Assembly: GCF_010389155.1 (NCBI RefSeq)
Contig: NC_057764.1
Coordinates: forward strand, 11,842,001 to 11,906,000
Direction of reading: 5' to 3'
Source: Erigeron canadensis
Lineage: Eukaryota > Streptophyta > Magnoliopsida > Asterales > Asteraceae
Length of the DNA: 64,000 nucleotides
Position numbers and translations under genes: made by a program. Every line of letters begins with the position of its first letter. Positions within the stretch are counted from its first letter, which is position 1. This document shows positions 24,431-35,381 of the stretch, piece after piece. Under the pieces are notes generated by a model. The model did not search any database. It worked only from the letters and a program-made list of their open reading frames with translations, and was not told where the DNA came from.

Positions 24431-26913
24431 GTAAATGCTTGAGCCACTACTACTACCATTTTATCAAGTCCAACAATATATATATAATTCATTTCATGGC
24501 ACAAGCTGTCAATCAAGTGCCGTATTAATAATAATAGGGTCGTGCCATGGAGACGACCATTTAAATATAAGGTAGCTAGAGCACCACTATGGTCGGACTG
24601 GGAGTGAAGGTTGTCACGAAGGCAACCAACCTTCCACCGTTACACTTATGGGTGGGTGGACGAAACCTAGTTGCGCAACTCTCTAACTACAGGCCTTCAC
24701 TTTCGGAGTAAATAGTAGTGTACCGAAAGAAAACGGGTTGACAGAACTCAAGCTCATCATAAAACATTTATCATCTTGAACATACGAAACAAATTCATTT
24801 CATAATCATTATATCAAGAATCATTTCATATATATATATATATATATAAAAGAAATTTAATTTATATATCATACTTTTCACCCTGATAGTTAAACACATA
24901 AAATAGTTTGAAAGGGGGCTATAACTCACTTGATTGGGGTATGAAAAGGGGCTGATCAGATGCGTGAAGTACGTCTAGTGGTGTCGTCCCTCGAGCAAGC
25001 CTAAACCATGGTATTTAAAATATACACAACGTAAGTGTGTGTTGCATGGCTAGTAAACTAGATCATGAGATGTATGCTAGTAGACTTGCCCATATTTGGT
25101 TGTTTCTTAATTATGGTAATCAAGTACATTATGTTGTTCACCTCATTTGGTTTGAAGACATTTGGTAGTGAAGGCCATTTATACGATTTTGTTCGGTTAT
25201 TAGAATTTCGGTAGTTTAACTTCGTTTTATATATATTTTCCATTGCATACTTTGTTTAATAACCATATTTGACATTTGTGTTCTTATAATATTAATGTTG
25301 ATATATTTTACAAATTTATAATTATTTATTTAATTTAATATTATTTAATTAATTATTTATTTATTTTGTTGATTTATTAATTAAATAATTCTTTATAATT
25401 ATTTTTAAGTCCTTAAATTATCTCTAAAATTCATAGATAATTATAGATGGATAATCTACTGATTTCTAAGCCTTTTTATTTGTAATATGATGATTTTTAT
25501 ATTTATTTGTGCATTATTTCTATTTGTTTAATAATAATGATTAATTAGTGACTTTTACTTGATAATTTACTTTTAAATTGTATAGTTCTTGTTCTCTTGC
25601 TTGTAATTATTTTTTCCCAGTAGGTTTTGATCACTTTTATCATTGGTTAAGTAGTTTTGATCAGATTCATGGTTTATATAATTTATTAATTAATTTATAT
25701 ACCTTTTAATTATCATTTTATTTCATTAAATCATAGAAATTCTTACAAATCACCACAAGAGCTTTAGTCCGAAAATTCCAGGCCTTTTTGGCAACTCAAA
25801 TCAATGAAAATTCATATCAATTCAACCTCTCTTGTGTCTTGCTTAAATTGAGGACTTTATAATTAAAAATCGTTTACCGAAATAGTGATTTTAGCCTCAT
25901 TTCTTAAGCTATAAAGGTACTTCAAAATGGATTTTCATTCTTAACTCAAATATTATAGTAAGTTCATCATATTTTGGTTCATCATAGTGATGTTCGACCG
26001 ATTTCATACGTCATGTGATTGACCATTGCACAAATCTTGATCTAGGATACGAAATCGACTAGTTTTTGAGTCATTTAGCCGAGTAAAGGATATCCTCAAT
26101 TTGTAGTTGCACAAAACCGATTACATGAGTGCATAATGAGTCGAATCAAACCTTAATTAAGGTTCAATTTCAGTTCTTACACACAAATGTAACCGAAAGA
26201 TGCACACAAAATAATCAAAGACACGATTCGCTGAGCTTTTGATAAGAACCGAAGGGTAAACATATATATATACATATAAAACAAAATAAGAAGATGAAAA
26301 ACAGAATTTACCCACGTTTTTTATGAAGAATTTGACGGCACACACTTGTTTCTTGATCAAAGATTGAAGCCTCGAATGATTTGCAAACGTTTAGAACCGA
26401 AAATCGAGAGATTTTTCAAGAGAGAATTTTGAGAGCAATAATCTATGTGTGTGTGTGTTTTAGATCAGCCATCAAGAAGAAAAGAAAACACAAGGCTTGG
26501 CCTTGAATTTATAGGCAAGGCCTAGGGAGGGGAGGTCCGTCAGACTAACGGAACATCTGACAGTTTTAGTCCTTTTTGCTTACTGGACAAACACCGAATG
26601 CCATAGAAATGATTCGACCATATTTTATGATATATTTTTGATTTACGAACACAACGACTAGTCACTTGACCATATTTGACTCACAGAAGTGTTTTAAGTC
26701 TTTATTTAGGCATTTCTATTAGACACCCAGCCTTCCTCAAACATTCGCACCAAGTCTTAAAAGTCTAAAACACTACTATATAATAAATATGAAATGTTTT
26801 AATCATACTTTAATCCATAAACACTAATTTCTTTAGAACTTAGTTTGACAGTTACTGACCTTATTCGAACGGAAAAGTACAGTCAAACGAATGCTCAGGT
26901 GACGGTTGTTACA
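24431..26913 (-). repeat. 3' LTR of the minus-strand gypsy element, truncated
   Basis: On the minus strand it starts TGTAACAACCGTCACC at 26913, directly after the PPT. It is the inverse of the LTRs at 29828-45623 and 55333-58570, and shares the strongly conserved block at 24535-24735 (ATGGCACGACC.. and GTTGCGCAACT words). It ends abruptly at 24431, so the U5 end is lost. Confidence 0.85.
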
Positions 26914-26935
26914 TCATTACCCCGTTAAAAGAATT
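26914..26935 (-). other. Polypurine tract of the minus-strand gypsy element
   Basis: The minus strand reads TTTTAACGGGGTAATGA followed by TGTAACAACC. It sits about 25 nt beyond the pol stop, the usual compact arrangement in this clade. Confidence 0.65.
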
Positions 26936-26939
26936 TCGT

Positions 26940-29820
26940 CTCGAAATTCAACTTGTACTAGTCCCGTTAAATAACTGAGGATATTTTTTCTTGAAATGAT
27001 CTTCCCATTCCCAAGTATACTCAGGCCCTTACGATCCACAATGGTATACTTGGTTTTCTTTAATTTCCGCACCTTACGATCCACAATTTCCAAAGGCTGT
27101 TCAACGAAGTTTAATCATCAATCCGAATTTCATCCATAGGCACATGAATTTCCTCCTCAGCTAGACATTTACGAAGATCTGACACGTGAAATACGTCGTG
27201 AACTCCTTTAAGCTCTTCCGAAAGTCTCAACCGATAAGCTACCTCACCAACTTTTTCCAGTACCTCAAATGGTCCAATAAATCTAGGTCTGAGCTTTCCA
27301 CTCTTGACAAATCTAACCACTCCTCTCCAAGGGGAAACCTTTAGAAGTACTTGATCTCCGACATTGAATTCCAAAGGTTTACGTCTGACGTCAACATACT
27401 TCTTTTGTCGTTCCCGTGCTACTCTAAGTCGCTCTTTAATCTGAATTATCTTCTCGGTAGTCTCTTCAATAAGCTCAGGCCCATCCAATTGACTATCACC
27501 AAAGTCAGCCCACGCGATAGGTGATCTACACTTTCGCCCATACAATGCATTGAAAGGAGCCATATCAATACCTGCATGATAACTATTGTTGTAAGAGAAT
27601 TCTATCGAATGTAGATGATCATCCCAGTTACCTCCAAAATCTAAGACACACGCTCTCAACATGTTTTCCAAACTCTGAATCGTACGCTCACTCTGATCGT
27701 CGGTTTGAGGATGGTATGCCGTACTCATGTCTATTCTAGTCCCAAAAGCCTTCTGAAACCCGAGCCAAAAAGAGGATTGAAACGAGTATTGCTGTCTAAA
27801 ATAATCAAAACCGGTACACCATGATTCAACAAGACTTCATTTACATACTTCTTCACCAATTTCTCTGTGGGGTCTTTCTCGCGAATGGCCAAGAAATGAG
27901 CTGATTTTGTTAGTCTATCAACGATCACCCATATCATATCATGACCCTCCTTCGTTCTAGGTAGTTTTGTAATGAAATCCATAGTTACACACTCCCACTT
28001 CCATTCAGGAATTTCTGGTTGTTTGAGCAACCCAACAGGCTTTTGATGTTCCACTTTCACCTGTAAACACGTCAGGCATCTGCTTACAAACTCAGCAACA
28101 TCTTTCTTCAAACTCAGCGACATCTTTCTTCAAACCAGGCCACCAATACAACTCACGTAAGTCATAGTACATCTTGTCGGTTCCTGGATGTACCGAATAC
28201 ATTGTGTTATGAGCTTCATTTAATATCAATGTCCTTAAATCACCAATGGAAGGAACCCATAGTCTATCCACGAAATACAAGCTGTCATCGTCTCTTCTAT
28301 CCAACTGTTGTTCCACACCTCGTAGTTCCTTCTTAAGAAGATCTTTATTGCCAACAACCACTGACTGTGCTTCTATGATCTGGTCTCTAACACTCCTTTG
28401 TACTGTAATACTCATAACACGTACCCGTCTAGGCTTAACCCTTTCCTTACGGCTTAAGGCGTCGACCACTACATTGGCTTTCCCCGGGTGATAACGAATG
28501 TCACAGTCATAATCACTTAGTAACTCAAGCCATCTTCGTTGTCTCATATTCTAATGTTGTTGATTGAAAATATGTTGTAGACTCTTGTGATCCGTGTAGA
28601 TTACACACTTGGTTCCATACAAATAATGCCTCCAGCACTTTAATGCAAAAACCACTACTCCTAATTCCAAGTCATGAGTTGTGTAATTCTTCTCATGGAC
28701 CTTCAGTTGTCGCGAGGCGTATGCAATCACCTTGTCTCTTTGCATGATCACACAACCTAACCCTTGACCCGATGCATCGCAGTACACCACAAAGTTATCA
28801 GATCCTTCAGGAAGACTCAAAATCGGCGCATTACACAACTTATCCTTCAAAATCTGAAATGCTTCTTCTTGTTTCTCGCCCCAGACATACGGTCTATCCT
28901 TCTGCGTTAATTGAGTAAGCGGCAAGACAATCTTAGAAAATTTTTTGATGAATCGTCTATAATAACCAGCCATACCGAGGAATTGTCTGACCTCAGTCAG
29001 CGTTTCTGGCGTTCTCCAATTCTTGACTGAATCAATCTTGCTAGGATCCACGTGTATTACATCCTTGCTCACAACATGTCCCAAAAAGTGTACCTCATCC
29101 AGCCAAAACTCACATTTAGAAAACTTCCCGTACAGTTTTTCTTTCCTCAACAAGTCCAATACCTTTCTCAGGTGTTCGGCGTGCTCTTCCTTTTTCTTTG
29201 AGTAAATCAGAATGTCGTCGATATACACGATTACAAACTTGTCCAAATACGGTCGAAACACTCTATTCATCAAGTCCGTAAATACTGGTGGCGCGTTAGT
29301 CAATCCAAAGGGCATTACTGTGAACTCAAAATGTCCATATCTTGTTCTCCTGTACATATAGTTGATGATACCTTGAACGTAAATCAATCTTTGATAAGCA
29401 CCTTGCAACTTGAAGCTGGTCGAACAGATCGTCAATCCTAGGAAGGGGATATCGATTCTTTACCGTTAACTTATTCAGCCCACGCGAGTCGATACACATA
29501 CGAAAGGAACCATCCTTCTTTTTAACAAATAAAACAGGTGCTCCCCACGGCGACTGGCTAGGTCTAATAAATCCTTTGTCTTGAAATTCTTTTAGTTGTG
29601 CGACCAATTCTTGTAGTTTAGTTGTTGCTAGTCTATAAGGGGATTTTGCTACAGGAGCTGCGTTAGGGACTAGATAATACGAAAATCAAGTTGGTGAGGC
29701 GGAGGTAAGCCAGGTAAATCATCAGGGAAATCAATCTGATAGTCACGAACTATGGGGACATTAGTCAAGCTAACCTCTTTAAGAAACACACTCATAACAT
29801 GACCCTCAAAAGACTCAGAC
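26940..29820 (-). pseudogene. Gypsy pol (RT, RNase H, integrase, chromodomain), broken
   Basis: Domains in order on the minus strand: the protease/RT linker with VPIVRDY and LPGLPPPHQ (about 29780-29690), RT with [17 protein letters not shown] and the catalytic YIDD (about 29230), RNase H with [14 protein letters not shown] and [10 protein letters not shown] (to 28551), the integrase zinc region and core with WVIVDRL and [12 protein letters not shown], the [16 protein letters not shown] linker, and a chromodomain-like tail ending EYTWEWED..KKYPQLF near 26970. Damage includes a stop at 28548-28550, a tandem duplication of about 26 bp in the integrase (28086-28135), a frame break near 27730, a TGA at 27111 before the chromodomain, and a break in the RT near 29400. 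The chromodomain tail fits Tekay/Del chromoviruses. It cannot encode an intact protein. Confidence 0.88.
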
Positions 29821-29827
29821 CCTCATA

Positions 29828-31934
29828 ATATTATATACGTGCTAGTTAGGTTGTCTATGATCCCGCAAGCCATAGTTATACTTGAAGCTAGTAGATAATG
29901 CCCCTAAATTTGCAATTTAAAGCTATTATTAGTGTCAAGTTCGATTTAATAAAATGCCATTGAACAAAAAAATTTAGTTGATATTCGATTAAATTATAAA
30001 TAATAATATAAGTCTCACAAGTTGAGCTAGAAATCAAAAATACTTATAAATGCCCAACAATTTGTACCATCAAGCCAACTAAATAATATTTAGTCATAAA
30101 AATGTCATGAACAACTTAAAATATTTATAACTCCTAAGGTACATAAAAGTGTTTAAATAATAATAAGTATATATAAGTATGCTTAAAAATAAATACAAGA
30201 ATGCAACTAATGAGCCATGTAACAAATTAAAAACACAAAAATATATACACATACATACATATGCACGACACACATATAGTTTTATGTACAAGATTTTCCC
30301 TTTTACTTCTAAGCTAGAAAACCTTTGAATACATGCACATATATACATAATATATACCTATACATAAAATGCACCTACAACAAATATCCATATACAAACA
30401 TTTACACTAATTTTACAAAAAAAAAAATAAAAATAGGAAAAACCCCTCCATTTCCCCACTTTGGCTGTCCCCCTCTCACTCCTCACACACATCCATTTCA
30501 AATTTTCCTTTTTACTCAAAATCTCTCTTGGAACTCTCATTTTTCACATACTCTTCACACACTAGTCTTTATCCTCTCAAGAAAAAGTCTTTTCTCCCTT
30601 TTTTCTTCATCTTTTTCGGCAGCCAAAAGGAAGCAAGAACAAGGCAAAAATCCAACTTAAACATTTACAAATAATAAGGGTTTAAGTTAGATTATTAAAG
30701 GGTTATATTAAGCAAGGATTATGGGTTGTTTTAAGGTTGAAATAAGGGTTGTTGGAGGCTATATAGGTCACAAATTTTCTGCATATTTTCTATCTTCAAA
30801 AAGTGTTCTTCAAGGGTATATATCTTCATCTCTTTACTAGATTAATCTTGTTCTTCTTCATATTAAAAAGGTTTTATCAAAAGTCTATGTTTTCTTCATG
30901 TTTTATTTTGAATATACACTTAATGAGGGCAAAGTTGATAGGATCTTTCTTTCCATGCTCATGCATGTTGAATCCATGAAGAAAGATCCAAGGATTCAAC
31001 TAGTTTAAGACCCAAAAGTGTAGATATAGATTATATAGCTTTTAAAGTAGTTTTTCCTTTGAAAGATGGTTATATTTTTATATATTTTGAAGTAATTATG
31101 ATTTCTGAAAATTTTATAAGATATGGACTTTTGATGTTGTGTTGTTGGATCTATAAAAGTTAGCATGAAAAGTGTTGAGATATGTTTATAGTTGTAAGAT
31201 AATCTTTTTGCATGAAATGATGGACATGTTTTATATAACTTTTATGTTCATAATTCTGGAAATTTTCTGGAATTTTTCATAAAAGTGTGTTTTTATGTTG
31301 ATGGATTATAGATGGATAAAAATTTATTGTTAAAAAGTTGAGATAATTGCATGTTTGTTAGATTTAAGAAGTTCGGATCTTTTGTTGAATCATGAGATGA
31401 GGCTAGGCTTGTTCTAAGTGAAAAATATGTTGAACTTGATGTTAATAATCTGGAAAAATTGATAAAATATCAAGGATATAAAGCTTGGATCAAAACATGT
31501 TAGCATAAGCTAGAAATCATAAACCGAAAACATGCAAAAATGCATTTTGAGCACACACATGCACCATAATCTTATGGCCAAGCAAATATGATGAACCTAC
31601 TGGAAATAATGTGTTTCAAAAGTATAAAAGTCAAGTCATTTGATGCATGGAAAGATTAAGCTCAAAAATCGTCTTTTCGGGTCAAATAATCACTAAACGA
31701 AAGCACAAAATTACACATATCACACCACCACCACTCTCACGAATTGAACCACAAAAATATGATGTACTTACTATAATATTTGAGTTAAGAATGAAAATCC
31801 ATTTTGAGGTACTTTTATAGCTTAGGAAATGAGGCTAAAATCACTATTTCGGTAAACGTTTTTAATTATAAACTCCTCAATTTAAGCTACACACAAGAGA
31901 GGTTGAATTGATATAAATGTATCTTGATAAAATT
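29828..31934 (+). repeat. 5' LTR of plus-strand gypsy, first part
   Basis: From ATATTATATACGTGCTAG onward it matches the 3' LTR from 55355. The start itself is not clean: the 3' LTR reads TGTACAACCCTACTTTTT, whereas here the sequence before 29828 is GACCCTCATA and still belongs to the minus-strand pol. A small deletion or rearrangement at the insertion edge would explain this. It is interrupted at 31934 by element A. Confidence 0.85.
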
Positions 31935-32908
31935 TGTTAGGTCCAGTTTAAGCTATAAACTGGAGCTCTCCAGCGACATCTGGAGAGCATGCAAAATTGT
32001 TCGAAATATTAGAAGTCCAGTTGCATTGTATAGTTTTAGCAACTGATGACTTCCTCCAGTTGAGATCTGAAGACTAGAATCTGAAGACCTTCCAGTTGAA
32101 GTCAAAGACAACAAATGGAAGACAGAGATTGGCAATGGCAGCGAAGCCCAGTTGACAATCTACCAGATCAATCAACTGGAGAATCCTCCAGTGTAAATGC
32201 TCTTACAAAGCTTTACACTGATTACGAGGAGGACCTTTTACACTACATCCTTTTAACCGGACAATAATCTTGTCTCTGGATAAAAGTGCAAAGATGTAGA
32301 GTGGTTGAATAAAGTAACCTTTTGTCTTACTTTATTTAGCACACACAAAGGATTATTTAACAATACTTTTGTGTGCTGTCAACCATATTTGTACGTCGAA
32401 GTTGAGATCCCAATGCTCAATCTTCGACTATAAATAGAGGTCCTTGCACAAGCATTTTCACAACTTTGCAAATACATATATTCTGCAATATTGGTGAAGT
32501 TGTGCAATATTCTCTCAATCGCAAAAAGGAACATTTCAAAACTTTAAGTGTTTAGATTGTTTAGGAGAATTTCTAAGTTTAGATCAATTGTATTTCATGG
32601 GTTGTTAGGATATTTACATTCTTGTATTATCTTGGTTCCGCAACAACTTTGTATTTTATTTAAACAATCAATCAATAAAATACACTTGAAAATTACTAAT
32701 TGTCTCACCAATTTATATACTTGCCTTTTATATTATTGCATTGCATTGACTTACACATTCTATCACCTTAATATATTAACTCCAGTTAACCTGGTACACA
32801 ATCAATCTAAACTGGTCATATCCAGGTTAATTGATTGTGTTGCAAAGTTCACTCACCATTGACATACAGGTGTCTTCAGCACCCATCTAGTAATAGTTGG
32901 GACTTACA
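31935..32908 (+). repeat. 5' LTR of copia element A
   Basis: It begins TGTTAGGTCCAG and ends GGGACTTACA. The promoter TATA box is TATAAATA at 32429-32436. A compound inverted repeat near the end (AACCTGG..ACACAATCAAT..CCAGGTT AATTGATTGTGT, 32788-32840) is kept in both LTRs. CTGG/CCAG words occur about 16 times. Confidence 0.95.
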
Positions 32909-32910
32909 AG

Positions 32911-32922
32911 TGGTATCAGAGC
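32911..32922 (+). other. Primer binding site of element A
   Basis: TGGTATCAGAGC is complementary to the 3' end of initiator methionine tRNA and lies 2 nt after the LTR. Confidence 0.93.
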
Positions 32923-32966
32923 AGGCAGGTTGAATTGTTTCAATTCTATAACCTAGGTCTGCTTCG

Positions 32967-35361
32967 ATGGCTGCTGAAGGTGAGAATGGTTCTGGTCCAA
33001 ATGAATCTAATCCTAATGTTACAACTCCTTTAAATACTAACCTTCCTCCTCCTCCTGGAGCTAACCATGTTCATGTACATTACTCCAACACTCCTGTTCC
33101 CAAAGTCGATGAGAATGGTGAGACATTTGGTACATGGAAGGCTAGAATGCTCTTGCATTTTGGTGGGATAGAGAGGTATATGTTGAAAATCCTTAAGGAT
33201 GGACCATATATACCCATGTCCAGTGGTGTTAGCCCTCTTCTCGACCCTACTAGGAGAAGAGGCACCAGGGAAAAATCTGAGGAACATTGGTCAGATGAGG
33301 ATCGCAGACTGGTTGATCTTGATACCAGACTGAAAAACATGATTCTTGCTGCTATTCCTGAGGAAATAATTCCAACACTTGTGCTATTTCCTAGTGCAAA
33401 ATCTATGTGGGATGAATTAGTTCTCCACTTTGAAGGAGGAACTGACACCATTGTCACCAGAAAGGTTGCTCTTAACAAGAAGTATGAATCCTTCTTTGCT
33501 CTTCCCAATGAATGCTTAACTGGTACTTATACCAGATTTACTGGCCTAATTAATGAACTTAGAGGCTTGGGAGTTAAGAAGGATAAGGATATTCTTCTTG
33601 AAAAATTTTGTAATGTTTTGCCATCCAAATGGGCACACATGGTTCTTGTCTTAAGACAAGGTAAGACCTTGCACAACCATACTCTTGCTTCCCTTTATGG
33701 AGCCTTCAGATTCACTGAAGATAATGATGCTGCAAGAATATTGGCAGAGCAAGATGCTTTAAACGATGCTCAGAGTTCCAAGGCTGCCAACTTTATTAGG
33801 CAACCTTGTGCTGCTTTAATGTCTACTGAGAATGTCCAGTTACATTCTATGAAGGAAATGTTAAACAACTTACTGAACTCTGGCCTAACCACAAATCTAA
33901 ATAATGGTTGTGAGGAAACTGACGATGATGATCTGGTACCATGATTGCTAAAACCTTTAATAGGTTCAAGCATAAATCTAATCAATTTAATGGGTCCAAT
34001 AATGCTTCCAGTTCAATCTCTCTGGATAAGGCTAATCTTACTTGCTACAAATGTGGTAAGAAAGGTCATTTCATGAAGGAATGCAAATCTAGTCAGATGA
34101 ACAACCAAACTGGTCCTATTGTCCCAAATTTTGTTAAAACTGATGATTATAAGGCCAAATACAAGAAACTTAAGGCCCAGATTGCTCTCATGTCACTTGA
34201 ACAAGAAAAAGAGAAAGAAAAGAACAAGTGCATGATGGCTCAAACTGAAGGGAAATGGGAACTCTCTGATGACTCATCTGATGATGAAGAAGAGATTAGA
34301 GATGTGTGTTTCATGGCATTAGAAAATCAACAACCAGTGGTGAAAGATGATGTTGTTTCTGGAAGATGGGTTGATATCATTTTAAAGAAGGTAAGGGATT
34401 ACGATGTCGAGTTAGATTCAGAACTAAAACTGGATATTGTTGAATCATTGAATGATGACTTGTTATTTGTTGAAACCATGAGAACTGACTGTGAAAGATA
34501 CTTGGAAACAGTTTTGGTTGAGTTTAACAACATGAAAGGTCAAATAAATGATTTGCAAAGTGTCCTGTTGGCTCTTAAAGAGTCAGATTTGAAAAATGAG
34601 GCATTGGAAAGAGATAACCAAAAACTAAAATTTGATCTTGAAAAGGAACACATGGTTATCAATTCTTGGGTACAAGCATCTGGTAAAAATTATGACGCTT
34701 TTTCAAAAGCCATTGATGCTCAAAAAACTGCCTAGAAATCTGGTGATCTTCAGATGACAATTGTTTTACCCACAATTCACCAATTGCCAGAATCTGTTAG
34801 AGTTGAAACTCCTTATGATTCCTCTGACACTGCCAAATCTGAATCCAGTAAGACCAACCCTGTTGAGGTCAAAACTAGAGCCAAGAAGGCTAAAGCTCCA
34901 GTTAAAAAGGAATCTGGTGACAATCCTCTACCTCAAAAGTCAACTGAGTCTACAACTCAAAAGACTAAAACCCCCGCTGAGCCCAAGTCCATAGGCCAGC
35001 AGCTTGATGAGAAAAGCATTTTGTTAAAAATGGAAAGTCAACTTCAAAGTTTGTCAAGGCAGGTACAAAGTTGTACTGCCAGAATTAAAAATTTGGAAGG
35101 AGCTGCATCTTCTTCAGTTGAAAAACAAAATGTCAAACCCCTCCACAAAAACAAAAGATAAAACAATCTGCTCATAAAGGAGCAAACTCTGAAAAGAAAA
35201 AGGAGGATAATGTTCCACTCAAACCAATTGTTTTTACTCCTGAAGCTGGAGAGAACCCTCCAGTTTCTTCATCCAGTTCTACACCAAGTCAAACTCCTGG
35301 GACTTCTCAAAAGAAGTCCAGTGGACCCATCAAGAAAAGATGGGTTCACAAAAATAACTAA
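32967..35361 (+). pseudogene. gag of element A, unspliced form, broken
   Basis: ATG 32967 opens a copia-type Gag with an N-terminal HVHVHYSNTPVPK block, the capsid-like core ETFGTWKARMLLHF.. to SLYGAFRFTED (about residues 50-250), and a CCHC zinc knuckle CYKCGKKGHFMKEC at 34048-34089. A frameshift at about 33937 separates core and knuckle; element D is in frame at that point. After the knuckle comes an acidic stretch, then a predicted coiled coil (34400-34735) and a Lys/Pro/Ser-rich basic tail. The tail ends at TAA 35359-35361, with one TAG at 34733 and a frameshift near 35135. The part from 34391 to the stop lies inside an intron-like segment (see 34391-35381). Gag forms the cytoplasmic particle that packages the RNA. 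Confidence 0.85.
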
Positions 35362-35381
35362 TTACTTACTTGGGTGTGCAG
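34391..35381 (+). other. Intron-like segment between Gag zinc knuckle and protease
   Basis: The left border AAG/GTAAGG and right border GTGCAG/GG are near-consensus plant splice sites, and CTAAT at 35358-35362 is a good branch point 20 nt before the acceptor. Element D lacks exactly these 991 nt: its sequence runs ATTAAGAAG/GGCGATC (junction 61011/61012). The phase is 0 on both sides, so removal fuses Gag to protease in frame. Unspliced RNA instead encodes a longer Gag and a stop. Confidence 0.7.

Larger units (their letters stand above)
24431..29827 (-). mobile_element. Minus-strand Tekay/Del-type gypsy element, partial
   Basis: It comprises a 3' LTR (26913 down to 24431), a polypurine tract, and pol from its chromodomain end (about 26940) up to the protease/RT linker (about 29820). 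Gag, protease and the 5' LTR are missing: the sequence changes at about 29820 to the plus-strand gypsy LTR. The left end is also cut, since the LTR lacks roughly its last 0.5 kb where it meets the PF04195-like gene. Confidence 0.8.

Noticed and set aside
28246..28491. Plus-strand frame inside the minus-strand gypsy pol
   Set aside because: Shadow of the RNase H/integrase linker coding on the other strand.
33080..33508. Antisense 142-codon frame in gag of element A
   Set aside because: Shadow of the plus-strand Gag core, with no independent support.
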